Below, piece after piece: positions 6,432-11,732 of a DNA stretch of 11,732 bases (position 1 is its first letter; the number at the start of each line of letters is the position of its first letter). The stretch covers positions 1-11,732 of the forward strand of contig JAOPXW010000137.1 of the NCBI GenBank assembly GCA_025964935.1, read 5' to 3'. This DNA is from Friedmanniella sp. Lineage in GTDB: Bacteria; Actinomycetota; Actinomycetes; Propionibacteriales; Propionibacteriaceae. The position numbers and the translations under genes were made by a program. Below the pieces are notes generated by a model. It saw only the letters and a list, made by a program, of their open reading frames with translations, had not been told where the DNA came from and did not search any database.

Positions 6432-7137
6432 ACTCCGACGTGACGCCGGCGGAGGCCCGGAGCTGGGCCAGGCCCTCGCTGATGGTGTGGCTGACCGCGG
6501 TCAACGGCAGGGTCAGCCGCTCGGCGACCTGCCGGCGGCTGTAGCCGCACCAGTAGGTCAGCGTGAGGATCTCCTGCTGCTGGGAGCTCAGCGCCGGCCG
6601 GCTGGCCACCGGCCGGGCCGTGGCCGGCTGCCCGAGCAGCGCCGGCAGCTCGTTCCAGCTGAGGGTGGCGGCGACCGCGGGCGGCGCGGCTTCGGCGAGG
6701 CGCTGGGAGCGGACCTCGCGCACCGCCAACCGGTGGGCGATGCCGATCATCCAGGTGAGCTCGGCGCCCGGTCGGCCCGGGTAGCGCGCGGCCTGTCGCC
6801 AGACCTCGAGGTAGACCTCCTGCGTCACCTTCTCGGCCCGGGCGGGCGACCGGAGGATGGCGAGGACCAGGCCGTAGACCCGCGGGCCGGTCTCGTCGTA
6901 CAGGGCGGCCAGGGCGTCGGGGTGGCCTGCGCCGGCCTGGGCCAGCAGCTCCCCGAGACCGGGGCGGTGGTGGGAGGCGGAGGGAAGGGTGATCGCGTCA
7001 GCGCTGACGACACCGTGGTCATGGGAGGCGTCGTCGGAGAGGGACTGCCTCCGTTCCCCGCGCGCGGGGGTCGCAAGAGCGTCAGCTCGGCGGTCCAGCA
7101 GGCGTAGGGGAGAGCTTTCGCTCGAGGATCTGGCCAT
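6412..7137 (-). CDS. ECF (SigK-like) RNA polymerase sigma factor
   Basis: Extracytoplasmic-function sigma factor of 241 residues. Region 2 lies at about 77-145, with LAALYDETGPRVYGLVLAILRSPARAE, then VTQEVYLEVWRQAARY (core binding) and the -10-reading helix WMIGIAHRLAVREVRS. Region 4 is at about 182-228 (ALSSQQQEILTLTYWCGYSRRQVAERLTLPL). The pattern is closest to the SigK/ECF19 type. The first ~60 residues are a Ser/Ala/Asp-rich, probably disordered extension. In region 4 the recognition helix reads TAVSHTISEGL where relatives have GTVKTRxRDGL, so several basic DNA-contact residues are missing. No anti-sigma gene adjoins it: upstream is an ABC permease in the same direction, downstream a convergent methyltransferase. 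ATG at 7137 is chosen, with a weak GAAG upstream; ATG at 7188 would add 17 residues. Confidence 0.85.
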   Translation of the reverse strand: MARSSSESSPLRLLDRRADALATPARGERRQSLSDDASHDHGVVSADAITLPSASHHRPGLGELLAQAGAGHPDALAALYDETGPRVYGLVLAILRSPARAEKVTQEVYLEVWRQAARYPGRPGAELTWMIGIAHRLAVREVRSQRLAEAAPPAVAATLSWNELPALLGQPATARPVASRPALSSQQQEILTLTYWCGYSRRQVAERLTLPLTAVSHTISEGLAQLRASAGVTSEWGAGRA

Positions 7138-7165
7138 GGGCTTCTTGTCTGTGACCCCGCGTACA

Positions 7166-7193
7166 CGATTACAACGGCCCCCGGCCATAACAA
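7166..7193 (-). promoter_or_regulatory. Possible promoter of the sigma-factor gene
   Basis: On the minus strand TTGTTA (7193-7188) is followed after 16 bases by TAATCG (7171-7166), about 28 bases before the ATG at 7137. The match to consensus is only moderate. The GGCC(GGG)GGCC inverted repeat lies in the spacer. An ECF-type self-promoter would not be recognised by this test. Confidence 0.25.
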
Positions 7194-7238
7194 GGGTGCG
7201 GCCCGCTCCCGCCCACTGTCAAGACGGGAACCCGCGCG

Positions 7239-8828
7239 TCAGTCACTTTTTTCGGACACCGCACTGAGGGCCTCCGGCCAGCGGCGGTCCAGGAGCCGGC
7301 CGCCCCGGGAGATGCCGAGGCGTACGGCCACCAGACCGTTCGCCGCCCCCACCGGGACGACCAGCCAGCCGAGCCACGGCAGCACCGCCGATCCGAGCGC
7401 CACGGCGACCGTCGGGAGCGAGCCCAGCACCGTCGCCGCCAACGTGACCCCCACCGACAGCAGGGCCGGCAGACCCCCGCTGCTGCCCTTCTGGAACGGG
7501 TTCGCCCCCGGGGGCGGAGCCGCCCATTGCCAGAGCGCCCCCACCACGCAGCCCGCGCCCAGGCCGACCAGGGCGACGGCGACGCTGAGCCCGACCACGG
7601 CGGGCAGCAGCGCCCAGCGGCCGGTGAACCCCACGGCCACGACGGTGAGGACCAGCAGCAGCGGCCCGTACACGGCCACGGCCGACAGCACCCGCCCACG
7701 GCGGTCGTCCGCCCCGCTGACCCCGGCCGACACATGGGTCCACAGGGCGGTGCCGTCGAAGGACAGGTCCTGGCCCACGCTGAGGCCGACGAAGAAGGCC
7801 AGCAGGACCGGGGTCAGCATCGCCACCCCGCCGCCGCCGGCCGGGTTGACGAGCTGGGTGATCAGGATGGCCAGCGGCGCGATGACGAAGCCGACGGCGC
7901 CGGCCAGGTAGCGGGGGTCCCGCCGCCAGTAGCGCAGGGTCCGGGCGGCGATGGCTCCGGAGGGCGAGTCGGGGAACAGCCGGTCCACCCGACCGCGGCC
8001 CCCGACCCGCGAGCCCCCGGAGGCCGCCGCCGACACCGAGACCAGCTGCTCGTCCAGGGAGTGCCACCACAGCCGGACCAGGCCCGCCGCCAGGCTCAGG
8101 CCCAGCACCAGATGCACGCCCGCAGCCGCCCAGGCACCCCGGGCCACGTCGGCCGGCACCGCCCAGGCCCACCCGAACGGTGTCCAGGCCGCCACGGTGC
8201 CGGCCAGGGCCAGCGTGGCCCGGAGCTGCTGGGGATCCGGTCCGAGCACGACGCTGCCCAGGTTGGCCCCGACGGCGAGGATGACGGCGAACAGGGCGAG
8301 CAGGACGAACGCGAGGTCGCGGAACCGGCGGGTGGCGAGCAGTCCGGCCAGGGTCGAGGTGGCGGCCCGGGAGAGCAGCACGCAGGTGAGGACCCCGAGG
8401 GGGGCGGCCAGCACCGCGACGAGGGTGAGCAGCGGCGTACGGGCCCAGGTCAGCACCAGACCCAGCCCGAGCAGGGCGGTCGCCAACCCGGGCACCCCGA
8501 CCAGCCCGGCCGCCAGCAGTCCCGGCAGCAGCTCGCGCGACCGTACGGGCAGCAGCGCGAACCGCGCCGGGTCGACCGTCTCGTCCACCCCGAACACCAG
8601 CACCGACATCACCAGCCAGCCCAGGCTGAGCAGGGCGAAGGCGACCACGGTCACGTCCCCGGTCAGACCGTCGGAGGCGTACCGGAGCGCGACCAGGCCC
8701 GCCAGCCCGACCAGCACCAGCCCGAGCGCGTACGCGACGGCCAGCACCAGCCCGACCGTGCGCCAGACGCTGCGCCGCAGGCTGTTGCGCAGCAGGGTCA
8801 GCTTCAGTCGGACGAGGAGCGCAACCAC
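7239..8828 (-). CDS. Large ABC-2 type exporter permease
   Basis: Polytopic membrane protein of 529 residues with about 12 hydrophobic segments, at roughly 26-48, 61-82, 101-127, 132-152, 172-194, 208-226, 234-252, 308-328, 335-355, 383-402, 405-433 and 456-496. A long cytoplasmic loop at about 253-307 contains SGAIAARTLRYWRRDPRYL, and LSVGQDLSFDGTALWTHVSAGVSGADDRRGR (349-379) is the most conserved part, as in actinobacterial ABC permeases of this type. The GTG at 8828 is supported by GGGGGAGGA nine bases upstream. It overlaps the end of the ATPase gene by 25 bases, so the two form one transport unit. The length suggests that two ABC-2 halves are fused in one chain, so a single subunit or a homodimer could form the channel. 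The substrate is unknown. Confidence 0.88.
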   Translation of the reverse strand: MVALLVRLKLTLLRNSLRRSVWRTVGLVLAVAYALGLVLVGLAGLVALRYASDGLTGDVTVVAFALLSLGWLVMSVLVFGVDETVDPARFALLPVRSRELLPGLLAAGLVGVPGLATALLGLGLVLTWARTPLLTLVAVLAAPLGVLTCVLLSRAATSTLAGLLATRRFRDLAFVLLALFAVILAVGANLGSVVLGPDPQQLRATLALAGTVAAWTPFGWAWAVPADVARGAWAAAGVHLVLGLSLAAGLVRLWWHSLDEQLVSVSAAASGGSRVGGRGRVDRLFPDSPSGAIAARTLRYWRRDPRYLAGAVGFVIAPLAILITQLVNPAGGGGVAMLTPVLLAFFVGLSVGQDLSFDGTALWTHVSAGVSGADDRRGRVLSAVAVYGPLLLVLTVVAVGFTGRWALLPAVVGLSVAVALVGLGAGCVVGALWQWAAPPPGANPFQKGSSGGLPALLSVGVTLAATVLGSLPTVAVALGSAVLPWLGWLVVPVGAANGLVAVRLGISRGGRLLDRRWPEALSAVSEKSD

Positions 8829-9616
8829 GTGAGCGTGTCCTCCCCCACCGCTCGGAACCCGACCAGGTCCAGGAACCGCTGCTGCAGGCTCTCGCCCTGG
8901 CGGACGTCGTCCAGGGAGCCCGACGTCAGGACCCGACCCCGGGCCACCACGGCGACCTCGTCGCACAGGCTCTCCACCAGCTCCATCACGTGGCTGGACA
9001 GCACGGCCGTTCCCCCGCCGGCCACGAAGTTGCGCAGGATGGACCGGATGCCCTCCCCCGACACCGGGTCGACCGCCTCGAACGGCTCGTCCAGCACCAG
9101 CAGCCGCGGGGCGTGGATCAGCGCACAGGCCAGCCCGATCTTCTTGGCCATCCCGGCGGAGTACTCCACCACCAGGGTGTCCCGGTCGGCGGTGAGGCCC
9201 AGCGCCTCCAGCAGCTGGTCGGACCGGTCGGCGATGGTCGCGGCGGGCACCCGGCGCAGCAGCCCGACGTAGCGGAGCAGCTCGCGGCCGCTGAGCCGGT
9301 CGAAGAGCCGGAGCCCGTCGGGCAGCACCCCGATCCGGGCCTTGGCGGCGGCGGGGTCGGCCCAGACGTCGTGGCCCAGCACCTCGGCGGTGCCGCCGTC
9401 GGGCCGCAGCAGCCCGGTGGCCATGGACAGCGTGGTCGTCTTGCCGGCCCCGTTGGGTCCGAGGAGACCGAACAGACAGCCGGGCCTGACCGTCAGGTCG
9501 AGGTGGTCCACGGCCACCTTGGTGCCGAAGACCTTGCTCAGACCGGCGAGCCGGACGGCGGGTTCCATGGCTTCAGTGAACACGGGCGCGGGTAACGACT
9601 TGACGCAGGGCGACAT
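8804..9616 (-). CDS. ABC exporter ATP-binding protein
   Basis: ATPase of 270 residues paired with the overlapping large permease. Walker A GPNGAGKT is at residues 53-60, the signature YSAGMAKK begins at 152 (SAGM in place of SGGQ), Walker B LLVLDEP is at 172-178, the D-loop reads FEAVDPVSG, and the switch His is H209 in SSHVMELVE. The C-terminus ends soon after the nucleotide-binding domain (GESLQQRFLDLVG). The usual Q-loop Gln is replaced in VLPDGLRLFD, as in many exporter ATPases. ATG at 9616 is chosen because GGGGAGAG lies six bases upstream. ATG at 9568 (MEPAVRLAG) matches the conserved domain start but lacks a ribosome binding site, so the first 16 residues are probably a short extension. 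It is divergent from the glucanase gene. Whether the sigma gene 101 bases downstream of the permease is in the same transcript is unclear. Confidence 0.92.
   Translation of the reverse strand: MSPCVKSLPAPVFTEAMEPAVRLAGLSKVFGTKVAVDHLDLTVRPGCLFGLLGPNGAGKTTTLSMATGLLRPDGGTAEVLGHDVWADPAAAKARIGVLPDGLRLFDRLSGRELLRYVGLLRRVPAATIADRSDQLLEALGLTADRDTLVVEYSAGMAKKIGLACALIHAPRLLVLDEPFEAVDPVSGEGIRSILRNFVAGGGTAVLSSHVMELVESLCDEVAVVARGRVLTSGSLDDVRQGESLQQRFLDLVGFRAVGEDTLTWLRSSSD
8838..8846 (-). promoter_or_regulatory. Strong ribosome binding site of the large permease
   Basis: GGGGGAGGA on the minus strand lies nine bases before the GTG at 8828 and inside the ATPase coding sequence. It decides the permease start, since no other start codon nearby has such support. 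Confidence 0.75.
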
Positions 9617-9622
9617 GAATTG

Positions 9623-9630
9623 CTCTCCCC
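9623..9630 (-). promoter_or_regulatory. Ribosome binding site fixing the ABC ATPase start
   Basis: GGGGAGAG on the minus strand is six bases before the ATG at 9616. It favours that codon over the downstream in-frame ATG at 9568. Confidence 0.7.
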
Positions 9631-9634
9631 GAAC

Positions 9635-9663
9635 GATGTAGGGCACGTCATTGACGCACCCAA
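9635..9663 (-). promoter_or_regulatory. Candidate promoter for the ABC ATPase/permease operon
   Basis: On the minus strand TTGGGT (9663-9658) and TACATC (9640-9635) are separated by 17 bases. The -35 is reasonable and the -10 moderate. It overlaps the glucanase promoter on the other strand. Confidence 0.35.
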
Positions 9664-9679
9664 TGCTCGGGGTTACGGT
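9651..9679 (+). promoter_or_regulatory. Sigma-70 type promoter of the GH81 glucanase gene
   Basis: TTGACG (9651-9656) and TACGGT (9674-9679) are separated by exactly 17 bases. The first differs from TTGACA at one position, and the second fits TANNNT. Transcription would start near 9686, giving a leader of about 60 bases that includes the palindromic operator at 9697 and the ribosome binding site at 9735. Confidence 0.6.
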
Positions 9680-9696
9680 GACGTTACACGCGGCTT

Positions 9697-9710
9697 TGAG
9701 AGCGCTCTCA
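9697..9710 (+). promoter_or_regulatory. LacI-family operator (perfect palindrome TGAGAGCGCTCTCA)
   Basis: A perfect 14-bp palindrome with a central CG. It is two symmetrical changes away from the CebR/CelR operator TGGGAGCGCTCCCA, which controls cellulase genes in Streptomyces and Thermobifida. It sits about 11-24 bases downstream of the predicted glucanase start site, where a bound repressor would block transcription. The regulator gene is not in this window. A repressor released by beta-1,3-glucan oligosaccharides such as laminaribiose is the natural inference. Confidence 0.75.
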
Positions 9711-9734
9711 TCCCTTTTCTCGGGTACCCCCCCC

Positions 9735-9739
9735 AGGAG
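9735..9739 (+). promoter_or_regulatory. Ribosome binding site of the GH81 gene
   Basis: AGGAG lies six bases before the GTG at 9746. It fixes that codon as the start of the long N-terminal signal region. Confidence 0.75.
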
Positions 9740-9745
9740 TCTTCT

Positions 9746-11732
9746 GTGACCCACCCACCTCTGTACCCACCCGCCCGCTCCGGTCCCGGAAACGGCGTCA
9801 GCACCACGCATACCCCCACCGCCCCGCCCCGTTTCACCCGTCGCGCGGTCGCCGCGCTGACCACCTTCGCCCTGGGTCTGGGAGCGCTCACCGCGGTCGC
9901 CCTGCCGCACCAGGCCGAGGCGGCCACGGTCGGGGCCGGCTCCTACACCGAGACCCTCCCCGCCGGCGGCTCCCTGCCGACCGGCTGTGGGGACCTCGCC
10001 ACCAACCCGCGGGCCAGCGTCACCGACAACGCCCCCAAGGGGCCGGTGCCCACCAACGACTGGTGGTCCTCGATCCTGTGGAAGAAGACGAACTGCGCCT
10101 GGGGCGAGCCGATGATGGCCCACCCCGCCTCCTACCGCGCCTACTCCGGCGGTCTGGGGATCTCCTACACCACCACCCCGATCATCACCGGCACCTCGAC
10201 CGGGGTCGGGGAGTACAAGTTCCCCTACACCCGGGACGTGCTGGTCGGGGTCGCCGGTCTCAACGCCGGTAACGTGATGGTCGACGGCTGGTCGGACTGG
10301 ACGGTCACCCCGGCCTTCTTCGACGGCTCCAAGAGCCTGAAGGCCACCATCGGCCACGGCCTGCCGATGTCGTACTACGAGGCCAAGGGTGGCGACGCCC
10401 AGCTCACGGTGGACGGCACCCCGAAGATCTGGCTGAACAGCGGCTCCAAGATCGGCTTCTCCATCCGCGACCACGACTACGTGGCGTACGCGCCGACGGC
10501 GTCGAGCTGGAAGGTCAACGGCGGCATCATCAGCTCCGACCTGGGCGGCAAGAGCTACTTCACCGTGGCGGTCCTGCCGACCAAGGCCGGCGACAGCGAC
10601 ACCACCCGGACCGACCTGGCCAACACGTACGGCAAGTACGCCTACGCCGCGGTCACCGGGACCAAGGTCTCCTACGTCTACGACCAGGCCAACGCCCTGA
10701 TGAAGACGACCTACTTCTTCACCACCACCGCCCGCGAGGGCACGGAGAGCAACACGGTCGTCTCGCTCTACCCGCACCAGTGGAAGTCGCTGCGGACGCT
10801 CAGCCCGATCAGCCAGACCTACATCTCCCCGCGCGGGGCGATGAAGACCCTGGTCGGCACGTCCAAGTTCACGACGGCGATGGCCTTCCACGGCGTCCTG
10901 CCCGAGATCCCCGCCGTGGCCGACAGCTCCGGTGCCGACCGCAGCACGCTGAACAGCCTGCTCGCCGAGGTCGCCAACGACCCGGCCGGTGAGCAGAAGC
11001 CGGACACCTACTGGGCCGGCAAGGGCCTGGGCCGCGCGGCCCGGATCGCCGAGATCGCCGACCAGGTCGGTGCGACCGCCATCCGCGACAAGGCGCTCGC
11101 CCAGATGAAGGCGACCATGACCGACTGGCTGACCGCCTCGCCGGAGGAGAAGGACCACCTCTTCTACTACGACAAGAACTGGGGCACGCTGATCGGCTAC
11201 GGCGCCAGCTACGGCTCCGACTCCGAGCTCAACGACCACCACTTCCACTACGGCTACTTCATCGCGGCCGCGGCCACGCTGGCCAAGTTCGACCCCAGCT
11301 GGGCCAAGACCAGCCAGTACGGCGGCATGATCGACATGATGATCAGGGACGCCAACAACTACGACCGCTCCGACAACCGGTTCCCGTTCCTGCGGGACTT
11401 CGACATCTTCGCCGGTCACGACTGGGCCTCGGGGCACGGGTCCTTCGCCTCGGGCAACAACCAGGAGTCGTCCTCGGAGGGCATGAACTTCGCCGGCGCC
11501 CTGATCCAGTGGGGCCAGGCGACGGGCAACACCGCCGTCCGTGACGCGGGCATCTACATCTACACGACCCAGGCCGCGGCGATCCAGGACTACTGGTTCG
11601 ACACCGACAACACCACCTTCCCGGAGAAGTTCGGGCACTCCACCGTCGGCATGGTGTGGGGCGACGGCGGGGCCTACTCCACCTGGTTCACCTCGGACCC
11701 GGAGAAGATCCAGGGCATCAACCAGCTGCCGG
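9746..11732 (+). CDS. Secreted GH81 endo-1,3-beta-glucanase, 3' end cut by window
   Basis: Extracellular inverting glycoside hydrolase of family 81 that cleaves internal beta-1,3 bonds of laminarin, curdlan, callose and fungal wall glucan. The window holds 662 open codons, most of a GH81 catalytic module; any C-terminal carbohydrate-binding module is out of view. The start GTG follows AGGAG. Residues 1-33 are a long Pro/Thr-rich n-region ending in TRR, a hydrophobic core spans 34-53, and cleavage is likely after AEA (57-59). Adjacent Arg residues make Tat export possible. Family motifs are PTNDWWSSILW (102-112), ELNDHHFHYGYF (about 494-505) with the presumed catalytic acid D497, AGHDWASGHGSFASGNNQESSSEGMN ending near 581 with the presumed base E574 and the conserved E578, and STVGMVWGDGGAYSTWF. 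C81 and C117 could form a disulfide. The upstream LacI-type operator implies substrate induction, and the lifestyle implied is degradation of fungal, algal or plant beta-glucan. Confidence 0.93.
   Translation, partial: MTHPPLYPPARSGPGNGVSTTHTPTAPPRFTRRAVAALTTFALGLGALTAVALPHQAEAATVGAGSYTETLPAGGSLPTGCGDLATNPRASVTDNAPKGPVPTNDWWSSILWKKTNCAWGEPMMAHPASYRAYSGGLGISYTTTPIITGTSTGVGEYKFPYTRDVLVGVAGLNAGNVMVDGWSDWTVTPAFFDGSKSLKATIGHGLPMSYYEAKGGDAQLTVDGTPKIWLNSGSKIGFSIRDHDYVAYAPTASSWKVNGGIISSDLGGKSYFTVAVLPTKAGDSDTTRTDLANTYGKYAYAAVTGTKVSYVYDQANALMKTTYFFTTTAREGTESNTVVSLYPHQWKSLRTLSPISQTYISPRGAMKTLVGTSKFTTAMAFHGVLPEIPAVADSSGADRSTLNSLLAEVANDPAGEQKPDTYWAGKGLGRAARIAEIADQVGATAIRDKALAQMKATMTDWLTASPEEKDHLFYYDKNWGTLIGYGASYGSDSELNDHHFHYGYFIAAAATLAKFDPSWAKTSQYGGMIDMMIRDANNYDRSDNRFPFLRDFDIFAGHDWASGHGSFASGNNQESSSEGMNFAGALIQWGQATGNTAVRDAGIYIYTTQAAAIQDYWFDTDNTTFPEKFGHSTVGMVWGDGGAYSTWFTSDPEKIQGINQLP

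Noticed and set aside
7217..7222. Perfect TTGACA on the minus strand upstream of the sigma gene
   Set aside because: At a spacing of 16-19 bases the sequence is GC-rich (around GCACCC) and does not resemble a -10. The nearest AT-rich hexamer is 24 bases away.
7527..9272. 581-residue plus-strand open frame
   Set aside because: It is antisense to the large permease and ABC ATPase, which have strong motifs and membrane segments. The frame itself is His/Gln/Pro-rich noise.
9672..9687. GTTAC repeated 11 bases apart upstream of the glucanase operator
   Set aside because: A five-base repeat is short enough to arise by chance, and the first copy overlaps the -10 element. Noted only as a possible half-site pair.
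9617..11638. Minus-strand open frame that would extend the ABC ATPase by about 670 residues upstream
   Set aside because: The extension is antisense to the GH81 gene, has Gly/Val/Arg repeats and no domain. The ATPase has its own ribosome binding site and ATG at 9616.
1..11732. Search for tRNA, rRNA, CRISPR arrays, insertion-sequence ends, attachment sites or phage/defence genes
   Set aside because: None seen. Coding genes with ordinary actinobacterial composition fill the window, and no gene-free stretch exceeds 130 bases.

Overview
The window looks like chromosomal DNA from a high-GC actinobacterium. Base composition is very GC-rich, third codon positions are mostly G or C, GTG starts are common, and two genes appear to use leaderless TANNNT-type promoters. 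The gene families also fit: a MprA/CseB-like two-component pair, a LolA/RseB-fold protein coupled to an ABC-2 exporter, a SigK-like ECF sigma factor and a LacI-type GAGCGC operator. The genus cannot be fixed from this window. There are no tRNA or rRNA genes, CRISPR arrays, insertion sequences or phage genes.

Layout. (1) 1-1096, minus strand: an OmpR-family response regulator followed by the N-terminal part of its sensor histidine kinase, which is cut by the window edge. (2) 1195-4104, plus strand, divergent from the response regulator: a translationally overlapping trio of a LolA/RseB-like extracytoplasmic protein, an ABC ATPase and an ABC-2 permease. This module probably senses or protects the envelope and may be controlled by the adjacent two-component system. 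(3) 4133-6395, plus strand: an RNA-modification cluster of trmB (tRNA m7G46 methyltransferase), truA (tRNA pseudouridine synthase) and an RsmC-like rRNA/RNA methyltransferase. trmB and truA are preceded by almost identical 20-bp promoter/start boxes with no Shine-Dalgarno. (4) 6412-9616, minus strand: an ABC-2 ATPase, its large permease and a SigK-like ECF sigma factor with an altered region 4 helix and no adjacent anti-sigma gene. (5) 9651-11732, plus strand: a sigma-70 type promoter, a perfect 14-bp LacI-type palindrome, a good ribosome binding site and the 5' part (662 codons) of a secreted GH81 endo-beta-1,3-glucanase that runs off the window.

Most of the region is ordinary actinobacterial chromosome. 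The best candidates for a second look are the paired leaderless start boxes (one built around the trmB stop codon), the complete promoter-operator-RBS architecture in front of the glucanase, and the sigma factor whose -35 recognition helix lacks the usual basic residues. I saw no clear sign of an undescribed multi-gene system.
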